6,178 nt of DNA from JAKAGZ01 sp964412105 (lineage in GTDB: Bacteria > Bacteroidota > Ignavibacteria > Ignavibacteriales > Ignavibacteriaceae), in assembly GCA_964412105.1 (NCBI GenBank), contig CAYPNM010000098.1, positions 1-6,178 on the forward strand. The letters are read 5' to 3'. The notes under the pieces are model-generated. The model saw only the letters and a program-made list of their open reading frames with translations. It searched no databases and had not been told where the DNA came from. Position numbers and translations under genes: made by a program. Positions 1 to 5,752 of the stretch are shown here, piece by piece; within the stretch, counting starts at the first letter, position 1, and the number at the start of each line of letters is the position of its first letter.

Positions 1-203
1 ACAACACGGTTCAGGTATTCCGTAATTGTGAGTTTGTCTAACTCGTAAGTTTCGAAAGCCTGGTTATGCCGTTTTTCCATTTCTATTGGATTCAGGCCGA
101 ACTCTTTAACAGCTAGCTTCCGTGAACCCTGACCCCACCCGTCGGTGAGCAAAACTCCGCCGATATCCACAAACAAATATTTAATCTTTTTTTCCCCTTT
201 CAT
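1..203 (-). CDS. HAD-superfamily hydrolase, N-terminal part (gene runs off the window)
   Basis: The first 67 residues of a minus-strand gene are visible, beginning MKGEKKIKYLFVDIGGVLLTD. The hydrophobic strand followed by D-I-G-G-V-L is HAD motif I. The nucleophile would be Asp13, and the usual second Asp of DxD is Gly15, as is common in the DxGGVL branch of HAD subfamily IA (YihX-like phosphatases and haloacid dehalogenase-like proteins). After it comes the start of the helical cap region (about residues 25-67). The ATG at 203 is supported by a Shine-Dalgarno sequence AAGGA six bases upstream (210-214). Substrate cannot be told; the other catalytic motifs (Ser/Thr, Lys, acidic pair) lie outside the window. 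The 101-base gap from the slipin fragment and its own SD leave open whether it is transcribed separately. Confidence 0.85.
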   Translation of the reverse strand, partial: MKGEKKIKYLFVDIGGVLLTDGWGQGSRKLAVKEFGLNPIEMEKRHNQAFETYELDKLTITEYLNRV

Positions 204-209
204 TCGTTT

Positions 210-214
210 TCCTT
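210..214 (-). promoter_or_regulatory. Shine-Dalgarno for the HAD hydrolase
   Basis: AAGGA on the minus strand, six bases before the ATG at 203. It fixes that start: the other upstream ATG (219-221 region) is out of frame. Confidence 0.6.
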
Positions 215-304
215 GTCCATAACATTTTCCATAAAATCACAGTCGTCCAATTAATTTTTAATTGAAATTATTCTTGTTTTCCCGCATTACTTTCTTTTTA
301 TTTA

Positions 305-616
305 TTAACTTTTTCCTGTCCAATTCCCATTGTCAATGCTGTTAACCCGGCCATACTGCCAAGTTGCAATGATTAAAAATAGTCCCGGTCCTTTAAGTGA
401 GCGGAATTTACCTAAGGGCAAAATCACCACTCTTTCCCATTGATCCGCAACTTTGATTGCGAGAGATACAAAGAGTGCAATAAAAAATGCGATGACTACA
501 ATCCACACGCTTTCCGTATTAGCCGCTGCGGCCCTATACATTTCATATTCTAATCCTAAGCCAATTACAAAAATTATAATAAAGATTAAAGCCGCAAAAG
601 AACTGCTCTTTCTCAT
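305..616 (-). CDS. Truncated slipin/stomatin-like (SPFH) protein, N-terminal fragment, probable gene remnant
   Basis: A 103-residue open frame starting at ATG 616. It has two membrane segments (about residues 8-22 and 36-55), the usual N-terminal membrane hairpin of slipins. Then comes the diagnostic start of the SPFH domain, residues 58-83, reading DQWERVVILPLGKFR then SLKGPGLFLII. Slipins normally run on with PI-D and another ~170-200 residues of SPFH domain and coiled coil. Here the similarity stops abruptly after Ile83 and the last 20 residues are unrelated. Neither other frame downstream carries SPFH sequence and only 100 bases separate it from the next gene, so this is a 3' deletion, not a simple frameshift. 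The remnant could still make a membrane peptide. It lies 121 bases downstream of glgP on the same strand. The SD is weak (GGT-rich stretch, AT-rich start). Confidence 0.75.
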   Translation of the reverse strand: MRKSSSFAALIFIIIFVIGLGLEYEMYRAAAANTESVWIVVIAFFIALFVSLAIKVADQWERVVILPLGKFRSLKGPGLFLIIATWQYGRVNSIDNGNWTGKS

Positions 617-737
617 TTTAATTACCGCTATAATTTATTTACATGAATTTGATTAGTGTTATTTATTTCTCTTTAACTTATTCTTGAACCTGAACTCATT
701 AAATTAGCCCTTTGCGTAACGTGACTTAACAATTTCA

Positions 738-3281
738 TCATCGCTGCCATAAGATTTGTGCTGCTTCCAGCGGAACAGCAGCACTGTCATAACGGGGTAT
801 CACTCTTGCTGTATAATCTGTTGCAGGGCGGGTTGCTGATACTTGTGCGTCAAAAACGCAACTGCTTGCCATGTCTGCCGATTGACTGACGAGTTTCATC
901 TGCTGCCTTATCGGATTACCGCCATTTATTTCATCCGCATAAAGCTCAACTTTAATCGCATTAGGATTGATGTGGTTGAGATATACCTTAACTTCAAAAA
1001 AATGTTGCTGTCCTTTGGTTTCAATCTTTATTTCACTGAAGTGCATTGCTGGCCAATTTTGTTCGAGAATATGTTGCCAGTTTACAAACTTTTTTCCCTT
1101 TGCACCTTTATCAGAAGCACGCTCACGATAGGATAGGGCAGCAGGAATGTAATGCTGTTCGGTGTATTCCCGCACAGAACGGTTTGCTGAAAAACGGGGA
1201 GTTAAAATCGCCATGCTTTCACGAATACGCGCTACCCACGCTTTAGGAATTCCCTTATCATTACGACTATAAAATTCGGGGACCAATTCTTGTTCTAGAA
1301 GGTTATAAAGGGCATTTGCTTCGGCAGCGTCCCAGGCCGGGTCATCGCCATGTTCTTGCCCATCTCCCAGCGCCCAACCAACTTCCGGCGTATAGGCTTC
1401 GGCCCACCAGCCATCCAGCTCGGACAGATTGATTCCGCCGTTGACGAGTACTTTCATTCCGCTGGTTCCACTCGCCTCCCATGGGCGTCGAGGCGTGTTA
1501 ATCCAAACATCCACACCCTGCACTAGTTGCTGAGTAAGCAGCATATCATAGTCACTAAGGAATATAGCATGCTTACGTACTTCGGGTCGGCGGATAAAAC
1601 GCACCCATTCCTGAATCAGTTTCTGCCCGGCCAGATCTTCGGGATGGGCCTTACCGGCGATAATGATTTGAACAGGACGCTGGCTGTCACATAATAGACG
1701 GATCAGTCTCTGCGGATCATGCAATAATAGATTCGGTCTCTTATAGGTCGCGAAGCGACGCGCAAAACCGAGCGTCAATGTGTTTGGATCAAATAAGTAC
1801 TTTGTATCATTAATCTTTTCGGGCGATGCGCCTGACTCAGCTAGTTGTCGTGATAACCGTTCACGGGCATATTCAACGAGAGACTTCAGAGCCACTGTAC
1901 GAAATTGCCAGAGCTTTTCATCAGAGATACGGCGCATGTTCTCAGTCAGTTTTTCGGTTGTTCCCAGCCAACGTTCTTTTCCGCAGGCCTCAGTCCAAAG
2001 ATCGTCGGCTGCCGCCGAATCCCAGGTAGGCATGTGAACTCCGTTGGTAATATGTCCAATCGGCACTTCATCTGCCGGCCAGCGCGGAAAGATGGGTTCG
2101 AAGAGGTGCCGGCTGACTTGACCATGCAGGCGGCTTACACCATTCACGGCCCCGCTCCCGCGAACTGCCAGGTATGCCATGTTAAACCCTTCCGACGAGT
2201 CATTCGGATTCCGGCGTCCAAGAGCCAGCAAATCGTTTAGTTTTATGCCGAGTTTCTGCTCTGCGTAACCACCTATGTATTGCTTGATAAGAGCCGGAGT
2301 GAAACGGTCAAAGCCGGCTGCCACAGCGGTGTGTGTGGTGAAAAGATTTCCTCCTCGAGTGACATGTAATGCGGCTTCAAAAGATTGGCCTGTTTCTTCC
2401 ATAAAATTTCTTGCGCGTTCCAGCACAGCAAAGGCAGCATGTCCTTCATTTAAGTGACAAACCTCCGGATGTATATCGAGCGCGGCAAGCAGTCGCCATC
2501 CACCAATCCCTAGTATGATCTCTTGTTTAAGCCGCAGCTCCGGCCCTCCCCCGTAAAGCTCGCTTGTGATTCCCCTGTGAGCCGGAAAGTTTGCAGTGTC
2601 ATTGGTATCCAGTAAGTAAAGTTTAATTCTGCCGACCTGAACCTGCCAGGCACGAAGCCACACCGAATAACCGGGAAGGGCAATTTCCAGCCGCAGCCAA
2701 TCCCCGTTTGGTTTTAAAAGAGGTGTTATTGGCAATTGCCCCGGGTCATTATATGGAAACAGTGCTTGCTGTGCTCCGTCCTTATCAATTACCTGGCGAA
2801 AATAACCCTGCTGGTACAGCAGTCCCACGCCAACAACCGGAACACCTAAATCACTTGCTGCTTTAAGTTGGTCGCCGGCAACATTACCAAGGCCGCCTGA
2901 ATATATAGGCAGAGCTTCGCTCAGCATGAATTCCATACTAAAATAGGCGATGGACGTTAATGGAGATTGCGGATAATTTTGCTGAAACCACGCCGGTAAT
3001 TCTGTGGCCTGATTCTTTATTTTGATAAGGTTATTTACTTCATTACTAAACAACGGATCGGCTAACTTTTGCTCAAGCTTCTGCCGTGAAACAGTTTGAA
3101 GTACTACCCATGGATTTTGGGTAAAGTCCCACAGCTCCGGATCCAACTTCCTCCATACCTCATCAGCATAATGGCTCCACGACCATCGCATATCAAGTGC
3201 AAGTTCGGCAAGGGAATCGAATCCATCCACATCAGTTGGTAGAAAAGAGTACAGCTTTTTAACATTCGTTTTTTCGTTCAT
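738..3281 (-). CDS. glgP: Alpha-glucan (glycogen/maltodextrin) phosphorylase, GT35, with N-terminal DUF3417
   Basis: Cytoplasmic PLP enzyme releasing glucose-1-phosphate from the non-reducing ends of glycogen or maltodextrin. The 847-residue length matches the DUF3417-containing branch of the family (TIGR02094 type). Residues ~8-115 are DUF3417, with a Trp-rich MRWSWSHYADEVWR segment. Residues 112-137 carry YFSMEF and GGLGNVAGD. His281 lies in HLNEGHAAF, and ITNGVHMPTW is at 411-420. The phosphate-site segment is at 508-515 (Arg509 and Lys514 equivalent to Arg569/Lys574 of muscle phosphorylase). The PLP Schiff-base lysine is Lys610 in EASGTSGMK. The last ~110 residues form a beta-rich extension typical of this branch. 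No key residue is missing. I prefer the ATG at 3281; an in-frame TTG at 3299 would add six residues but has no better SD. A small membrane-protein gene lies 42 bases upstream, possibly cotranscribed. Confidence 0.95.
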   Translation of the reverse strand: MNEKTNVKKLYSFLPTDVDGFDSLAELALDMRWSWSHYADEVWRKLDPELWDFTQNPWVVLQTVSRQKLEQKLADPLFSNEVNNLIKIKNQATELPAWFQQNYPQSPLTSIAYFSMEFMLSEALPIYSGGLGNVAGDQLKAASDLGVPVVGVGLLYQQGYFRQVIDKDGAQQALFPYNDPGQLPITPLLKPNGDWLRLEIALPGYSVWLRAWQVQVGRIKLYLLDTNDTANFPAHRGITSELYGGGPELRLKQEIILGIGGWRLLAALDIHPEVCHLNEGHAAFAVLERARNFMEETGQSFEAALHVTRGGNLFTTHTAVAAGFDRFTPALIKQYIGGYAEQKLGIKLNDLLALGRRNPNDSSEGFNMAYLAVRGSGAVNGVSRLHGQVSRHLFEPIFPRWPADEVPIGHITNGVHMPTWDSAAADDLWTEACGKERWLGTTEKLTENMRRISDEKLWQFRTVALKSLVEYARERLSRQLAESGASPEKINDTKYLFDPNTLTLGFARRFATYKRPNLLLHDPQRLIRLLCDSQRPVQIIIAGKAHPEDLAGQKLIQEWVRFIRRPEVRKHAIFLSDYDMLLTQQLVQGVDVWINTPRRPWEASGTSGMKVLVNGGINLSELDGWWAEAYTPEVGWALGDGQEHGDDPAWDAAEANALYNLLEQELVPEFYSRNDKGIPKAWVARIRESMAILTPRFSANRSVREYTEQHYIPAALSYRERASDKGAKGKKFVNWQHILEQNWPAMHFSEIKIETKGQQHFFEVKVYLNHINPNAIKVELYADEINGGNPIRQQMKLVSQSADMASSCVFDAQVSATRPATDYTARVIPRYDSAAVPLEAAQILWQR

Positions 3282-3323
3282 CTTCGTTCTTCGCTGCAAT
3301 TGCTATGGTAGATCGTGATGGGG

Positions 3324-3542
3324 TTAATATCTCTTTCTATAAAATAACCAGCGCAAAGAGATGCCCCAAATGAGTATAACTGTAGCAGAGAACCACCACC
3401 AGCCATTGCTTCCTAACCAACTGTTTGCGCTTATCCTTCCATTCATAACGCCCTTCATTATTTCACCGCTGCCGAAGAATAAAAAGAGCACTACAGTAAC
3501 CAGGGACATAATGACTAAGAATCTTTTTTCTATTTTATTCAT
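3324..3542 (-). CDS. Small two-helix membrane protein of unknown function
   Basis: A 72-residue protein with two clear hydrophobic helices, about residues 8-24 (FLVIMSLVTVVLFLFFG) and 48-68 (a Trp-rich stretch, WWWFSATVILIWGISLRWLF). They are joined by a polar loop with GVMNGRISANSWLGSNG, and the protein ends in a basic tail RKRY. This suggests a helical hairpin with both ends in the cytoplasm (positive-inside rule; basic MNKIEKR start). I do not recognise a family. The Trp-rich second helix followed by basic residues recalls the membrane part of small SHOCT proteins, but no SHOCT domain follows. It ends 42 bases before the glgP ATG on the same strand, so cotranscription is plausible without implying a shared role. 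The ATG at 3542 has no good SD; the leader is AT-rich as elsewhere in the window. Confidence 0.6.
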   Translation of the reverse strand: MNKIEKRFLVIMSLVTVVLFLFFGSGEIMKGVMNGRISANSWLGSNGWWWFSATVILIWGISLRWLFYRKRY

Positions 3543-3726
3543 AATTTTTATCTGCTTAGATATTTTGTGTGCATATCTAATTTGCGATCAAAATTCTATC
3601 CGTATTTAATTATTTATCTTGCACTTGAATCTAAAGCTCAAATTTTTAAGCTTGCGCCAAATGACTTACATAAGAAGAAACACTGCCTCATACTTTTTTA
3701 ATGTATGGAGATAGATTTCTTAATTA

Positions 3727-3813
3727 AATCGCCCAAAGGGATGAAAGAAGGACTACATCTTTAAAGAGAAAAGCTATTGAAAATTAATCATCTAGTAATG
3801 AAGTTGTATCTAT
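3727..3813 (-). repeat. Left direct-repeat copy: decayed duplicate of the response-regulator 3' end
   Basis: Aligns without gaps at a fixed offset of 920 bases with 4647-4733, 71 of 87 positions identical by my count, including 18 identical bases in a row (GGACTACATCTTTAAAGA, 3750-3767). On the minus strand it still reads DTTSLLDD then stop (stop at 3784-3786), against DSASLLDE then stop in the intact regulator. Two codons further upstream is an in-frame stop (3817-3819) and the similarity is lost, so no functional regulator remains here. Confidence 0.8.
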
Positions 3814-3855
3814 TAGTTATTGTTTCTTTAAACAAGTTCATTAACAGAATTTTCG

Positions 3856-3875
3856 ATAATATTGCAAAATATTAT
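3856..3875. repeat. Perfect AT-rich inverted repeat, possible weak terminator of the SHOCT gene
   Basis: ATAATATT, loop GCAA, AATATTAT: an 8-bp stem made only of A/T pairs, about 40 bases downstream of the SHOCT stop on the minus strand. No good U-tract follows on that strand, so termination is only a possibility. Confidence 0.35.
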
Positions 3876-3915
3876 AAATCTTTTGGTTGCCACTTATCAT
3901 ATTTGGATCAACAAG

Positions 3916-4056
3916 CTAAATCAGATCGTTTTCCAATCTTTCAAATTCTTCTATGCCTATTTCTCCTTTAGCATATCTTCTCTTTAAAATATTCATTGCA
4001 CTTTCTTTCAGGAAATTATTACTGTTTCTTTTTTGTGAACGAATAAACTTATTCAT
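3916..4056 (-). CDS. Very small SHOCT-domain protein
   Basis: A 46-residue frame: MNKFIRSQKRNSNNFLKESA, then residues 21-46 with ILKRRYAKGEIGIEEFERLENDLI. Residues 20-45 match the SHOCT (short C-terminal) domain pattern: A-x-x-I-L-K-x-R-Y-A-x-G-E-I-x-x-E-E-F-E-x-L-x-x-D-L. SHOCT is a short two-helix module, normally the tail of small membrane proteins or other domains and presumed to mediate oligomerisation or binding; its exact role is unsettled. Here it follows a basic N-terminus with no membrane segment, so this is either a stand-alone SHOCT peptide or the remnant of a longer protein. The in-frame upstream sequence reaches a stop at 4096-4098 without another ATG. No SD precedes the ATG at 4056. 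It starts 75 bases after the double-YHS gene on the same strand. Confidence 0.65.
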   Translation of the reverse strand: MNKFIRSQKRNSNNFLKESAMNILKRRYAKGEIGIEEFERLENDLI

Positions 4057-4131
4057 TATACGGGAAATGCAATATTCTCTGCACGTAACTTAATTTTGAT
4101 GAATAAAATAGGCTGAGGGTTTAAGTAAATG

Positions 4132-4542
4132 TTAAAATATTATAAAATCGCTCTCCGAAAAATAATTAGGATTGTTAGTGTCAATAAATCCTTCTCCTTT
4201 ATCTGCATATGCAGAAGGCCTATTATCAAATACTTTTTTACAGTCTGCACTACAGAAATAATATTTATTGTTCATAAATAAGCTGGATCCATTAGCATCC
4301 TTTATATTAATCATTTGACCACAAGCAGGATCTCTGCTAATTTGTTCCCGATTATTATTAGACTGATCGGCGATTTCTGATTTATCCATTTTAAAATACC
4401 TTGTCCTATTTTTTTCAAATTCATCTCTGCAAGTTTCGCAGCAGAAATAATATTTTTTACCATTAATTACACTTACTTTGCATCTTTCAGTTTCAAACAA
4501 GTACATTCCACAAACCACATCGCGTTTATATATTTCACCCAT
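4132..4542 (-). CDS. Double YHS-domain protein (probable metal-binding)
   Basis: A 136-residue soluble protein with two tandem YHS domains. The first is residues 7-50, with Cys11 in DVVCGM and the KKYYFCCETCRDEF segment (Cys34, Cys35, Cys38). The second is residues 70-113, with Cys74 in DPACGQM and NKYYFCSADCKKVF (Cys97, Cys101). A polar linker (53-69) separates them, and an acidic, Asn-rich tail ends in FIIF. YHS domains are Cys-containing modules common in heavy-metal ATPases and small metal-handling proteins; metal binding is inferred from the Cys-(22)-Cys-x(2-3)-Cys spacing. There is no signal peptide or membrane segment, so it should be cytosolic. The ATG at 4542 is chosen because GGGAGG lies nine bases upstream; a GTG at 4578 would add 12 residues but is poorly supported. 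Base composition is AT-richer than glgP. It lies between the direct repeats, with the SHOCT gene downstream. Confidence 0.85.
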   Translation of the reverse strand: MGEIYKRDVVCGMYLFETERCKVSVINGKKYYFCCETCRDEFEKNRTRYFKMDKSEIADQSNNNREQISRDPACGQMINIKDANGSSLFMNNKYYFCSADCKKVFDNRPSAYADKGEGFIDTNNPNYFSESDFIIF

Positions 4543-4551
4543 TTCAAGCTG

Positions 4552-4557
4552 CCTCCC
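4552..4557 (-). promoter_or_regulatory. Strong Shine-Dalgarno deciding the YHS gene start
   Basis: GGGAGG on the minus strand, nine bases before the ATG at 4542. It lies inside the longer GTG-start frame and favours the shorter protein. Confidence 0.65.
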
Positions 4558-4646
4558 TGCAACCGATTTTGCTGCCACAGATAAACATTGATATTACAGT
4601 TTTTTAGATTTTTTTATAAATAATATAAAGAAATTAAGTTATGTGC

Positions 4647-4733
4647 AATCGGTCAAAAGGATGAAAAGTGGACTACATCTTTAAAGATAAAAGATTTTGA
4701 AAATTATTCGTCTAATAGTGAAGCTGAATCCAT
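4647..4733 (-). repeat. Right direct-repeat copy: response-regulator 3' end plus flank
   Basis: Partner of 3727-3813. It covers the last ten codons of the response regulator, its stop (4704-4706) and 57 bases of 3' flank. The flank holds the palindrome ATCTTTAAAGAT (4677-4688) within the best-conserved part. In the left copy the palindrome loses its final base pair. Confidence 0.8.
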
Positions 4734-5408
4734 AGCGGTTTTATAAGCATCTGAGAGATGAGCGTGCTTTGCAATCTGTACGCGGGAGTTAAGCGCTAAT
4801 TTTTCCAGGATGTTATGTACGTGGCTTTTTACAGTGTAAGGGGAGAGATGAAGTTTTTGCGCTATTTCCTTATTTGTAAAACCATCGGCGATCAGTTCAA
4901 TAACCTGCCTTTCACGTTTTGTCATTCGTACCGATTGATCAATTACTGATGGTGATGATCCGTAGATTGCGTGTTCAACTACCTGTGAAAAAAGTGTACC
5001 GGTCAGGTGCGGCGGCAGAACCTTTGCACCCTTGTGAATAGAACGAATGGTCTTAAAGAAATCAGAGACATTTGCATCTTTAAGTATGAACCCTGAAACA
5101 CCTGCCTGTACAAATTCAAACACATCCGACTGAAGAGGGATCAGGTCCATTACTATAATTTTTGTTTCCGGGAAATTCCGTATGACTAATTTGACAATTT
5201 GTAAACTGTTCCGACTTCGAAGCCCGAGATCAAGCAGGACAATGTGCGGATGAGATTTTTTCATCATTTCCAGTATATTCTCACCATTACCCACTGTGGC
5301 GACAGCCTGCATATCAGGTTCTTTTTTAAGCATTGAGGCTATTCCGTCGCGCAGAAGCCGGTTATCTTCTATAAGTATAATCTTTATTTTTTTTGATGAT
5401 TTAATCAA
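4704..5408 (-). CDS. NarL/LuxR-type two-component response regulator
   Basis: A 234-residue regulator. The receiver domain (about residues 7-125) has acidic pocket Glu14-Asp15, phospho-acceptor Asp60 in HIVLLDLGL and the conserved Lys110 in GFILKDA. The LuxR-type helix-turn-helix (about 161-226) contains MTKRERQVIELIADG and NKEIAQKLHLSPYTVKSHV, the canonical DNA-recognition region. The switch Ser/Thr after strand 4 is replaced by Asp88 (KIIVMDLIP), so phosphorylation-coupled switching may differ from CheY/NarL. A ~35-residue linker with LTGTLFSQVVEHA joins the domains. The start is TTG at 5408: an in-frame stop lies two codons upstream and the next Met is residue 26, inside the receiver. No histidine kinase is adjacent, so it is an orphan here. 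A Bacteroidota-like promoter lies at 5434-5466. Its 3' end is duplicated at 3727-3813. Target genes are unknown. Confidence 0.92.
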   Translation of the reverse strand: MIKSSKKIKIILIEDNRLLRDGIASMLKKEPDMQAVATVGNGENILEMMKKSHPHIVLLDLGLRSRNSLQIVKLVIRNFPETKIIVMDLIPLQSDVFEFVQAGVSGFILKDANVSDFFKTIRSIHKGAKVLPPHLTGTLFSQVVEHAIYGSSPSVIDQSVRMTKRERQVIELIADGFTNKEIAQKLHLSPYTVKSHVHNILEKLALNSRVQIAKHAHLSDAYKTAMDSASLLDE

Positions 5409-5433
5409 ATTTTATTCACGTTGTATATTTATT

Positions 5434-5466
5434 CAAATATAATGATTGCAATTTAATATAACCAAA
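5434..5466 (-). promoter_or_regulatory. Candidate Bacteroidota-type promoter for the response regulator
   Basis: On the minus strand TTTG (5463-5466), a 21-base spacer, and TATATTTG (5434-5441), matching the -33/-7 pattern TTTG...TAnnTTTG known from Bacteroidota. Transcription would start near 5427, giving a ~20-base leader before the TTG at 5408. Confidence 0.45.
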
Positions 5467-5482
5467 AAACAAAGTAAATTTG
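5452..5482 (+). promoter_or_regulatory. Candidate Bacteroidota-type promoter for the RRM gene
   Basis: TTTA (5452-5455), a 19-base spacer, and TAAATTTG (5475-5482), one mismatch from the same pattern. It overlaps the minus-strand promoter by about 15 bases, so the two could compete. A start near 5489 would give a ~270-nt leader for the RRM gene. Confidence 0.4.
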
Positions 5483-5673
5483 TCGGAATTAAAAACTCCT
5501 CATAAGTAACCCCTGGTAATGTCAAAACTAAATAACTATAACTTACTATCCCTGAAGGGCGAAGCCGCCGCATTCCTTAGGAACAGTCAATAAAGAGGAT
5601 TTAATACCTTCTTTTCTGTAATAGTACTTAACATTAAGGCCAACCGAAGTACCCTGTTTATACATGAGATATA

Positions 5674-5702
5674 ATTAGGTATTGGTCATGTTTATACCTA
5701 AT
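5674..5702 (+). promoter_or_regulatory. 9-bp hairpin in the RRM leader
   Basis: ATTAGGTAT, an 11-base loop, ATACCTAAT: a perfect inverted repeat ending nine bases before the terminator-like hairpin. It could act as the alternative (anti-terminator or anchoring) structure. Confidence 0.45.
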
Positions 5703-5711
5703 ATGATGTAA

Positions 5712-5745
5712 CCGGAATTATTCCGGAAATTATTTTATTTTTTTT
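5712..5745 (+). terminator. Attenuator-like hairpin with U-tract just before the RRM start
   Basis: CCGGAA, loop TTA, TTCCGG, then AAATTATTTTATTTTTTTT. The hairpin plus T-rich run resembles an intrinsic terminator, but it ends only three bases before the SD (AGGTG, 5748-5752) and 13 before the GTG. In this position it would act as an attenuator in the leader rather than as the end of an upstream gene; the gene to its left is transcribed the other way. Confidence 0.45.
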
Positions 5746-5747
5746 AC

Positions 5748-5752
5748 AGGTG
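5748..5752 (+). promoter_or_regulatory. Shine-Dalgarno of the RRM gene
   Basis: AGGTG six bases before the GTG start at 5759; it supports this non-ATG start. Confidence 0.6.

Larger units (their letters stand above)
3543..3915. other. Gene-free AT-rich stretch with repeat copy and hairpins
   Basis: The 373 bases between the SHOCT gene and the small membrane protein hold no convincing coding frame on either strand; plus-strand frames here are low-complexity shadows. It contains the left copy of the direct repeat (3727-3813), an AT-rich perfect inverted repeat (3856-3875) and a weak AAGCT/AGCTT inverted repeat near 3635-3655. The promoter for the small membrane protein and glgP should lie in 3550-3720, but I found no full match to the TTTG/TAnnTTTG pattern there. 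Confidence 0.5.
5489..5745 (+). ncRNA. Structured 5' leader of the RRM gene, Chlorobi-RRM-like cis-regulatory RNA candidate
   Basis: A long non-coding leader directly upstream of an RRM-protein gene. Visible helices: CCC-TGAA-GGG (5550-5559) or alternatively GGC-GAA-GCC (5558-5566); TTCC-TTA-GGAA (5573-5583); GTACTT/AAGTAC (5624-5629 with 5647-5652); a 9-bp ATTAGGTAT/ATACCTAAT hairpin (5674-5702); and CCGGAA-TTA-TTCCGG (5712-5726) followed by a T-rich tract. The Chlorobi-RRM motif was described as a conserved RNA structure in the 5' UTR of RRM-protein genes in Chlorobi. Gene context and probable lineage agree, but I cannot verify the motif's consensus from memory, so the assignment rests on position and structure. 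Confidence 0.4.

Noticed and set aside
617..737. Terminator between glgP and the slipin fragment
   Set aside because: Only a weak imperfect dyad near 714-729 and no U-tract, so readthrough cannot be excluded.
1780..2240. Several plus-strand frames (also near 843-1246 and 2275-2457)
   Set aside because: All are antisense to glgP, which is intact; compositions are not protein-like and no motif is recognisable.
3361..3609. Plus-strand frame of 82 residues, hydrophobic
   Set aside because: Antisense of the two-helix membrane protein; hydrophobic on both strands because of composition. The minus frame has a better start, topology and strand context.
3784..3915. A pseudogene copy of the whole response regulator
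   Set aside because: Only the last ten codons or so and the 3' flank match; three-frame reading of 3787-3915 shows no LuxR helix-turn-helix residues.
3777..3971. Plus-strand frame of 64 residues
   Set aside because: Overlaps the SHOCT gene and the repeat copy on the other strand; Ile/Leu/Lys-rich from AT bias, without family features.
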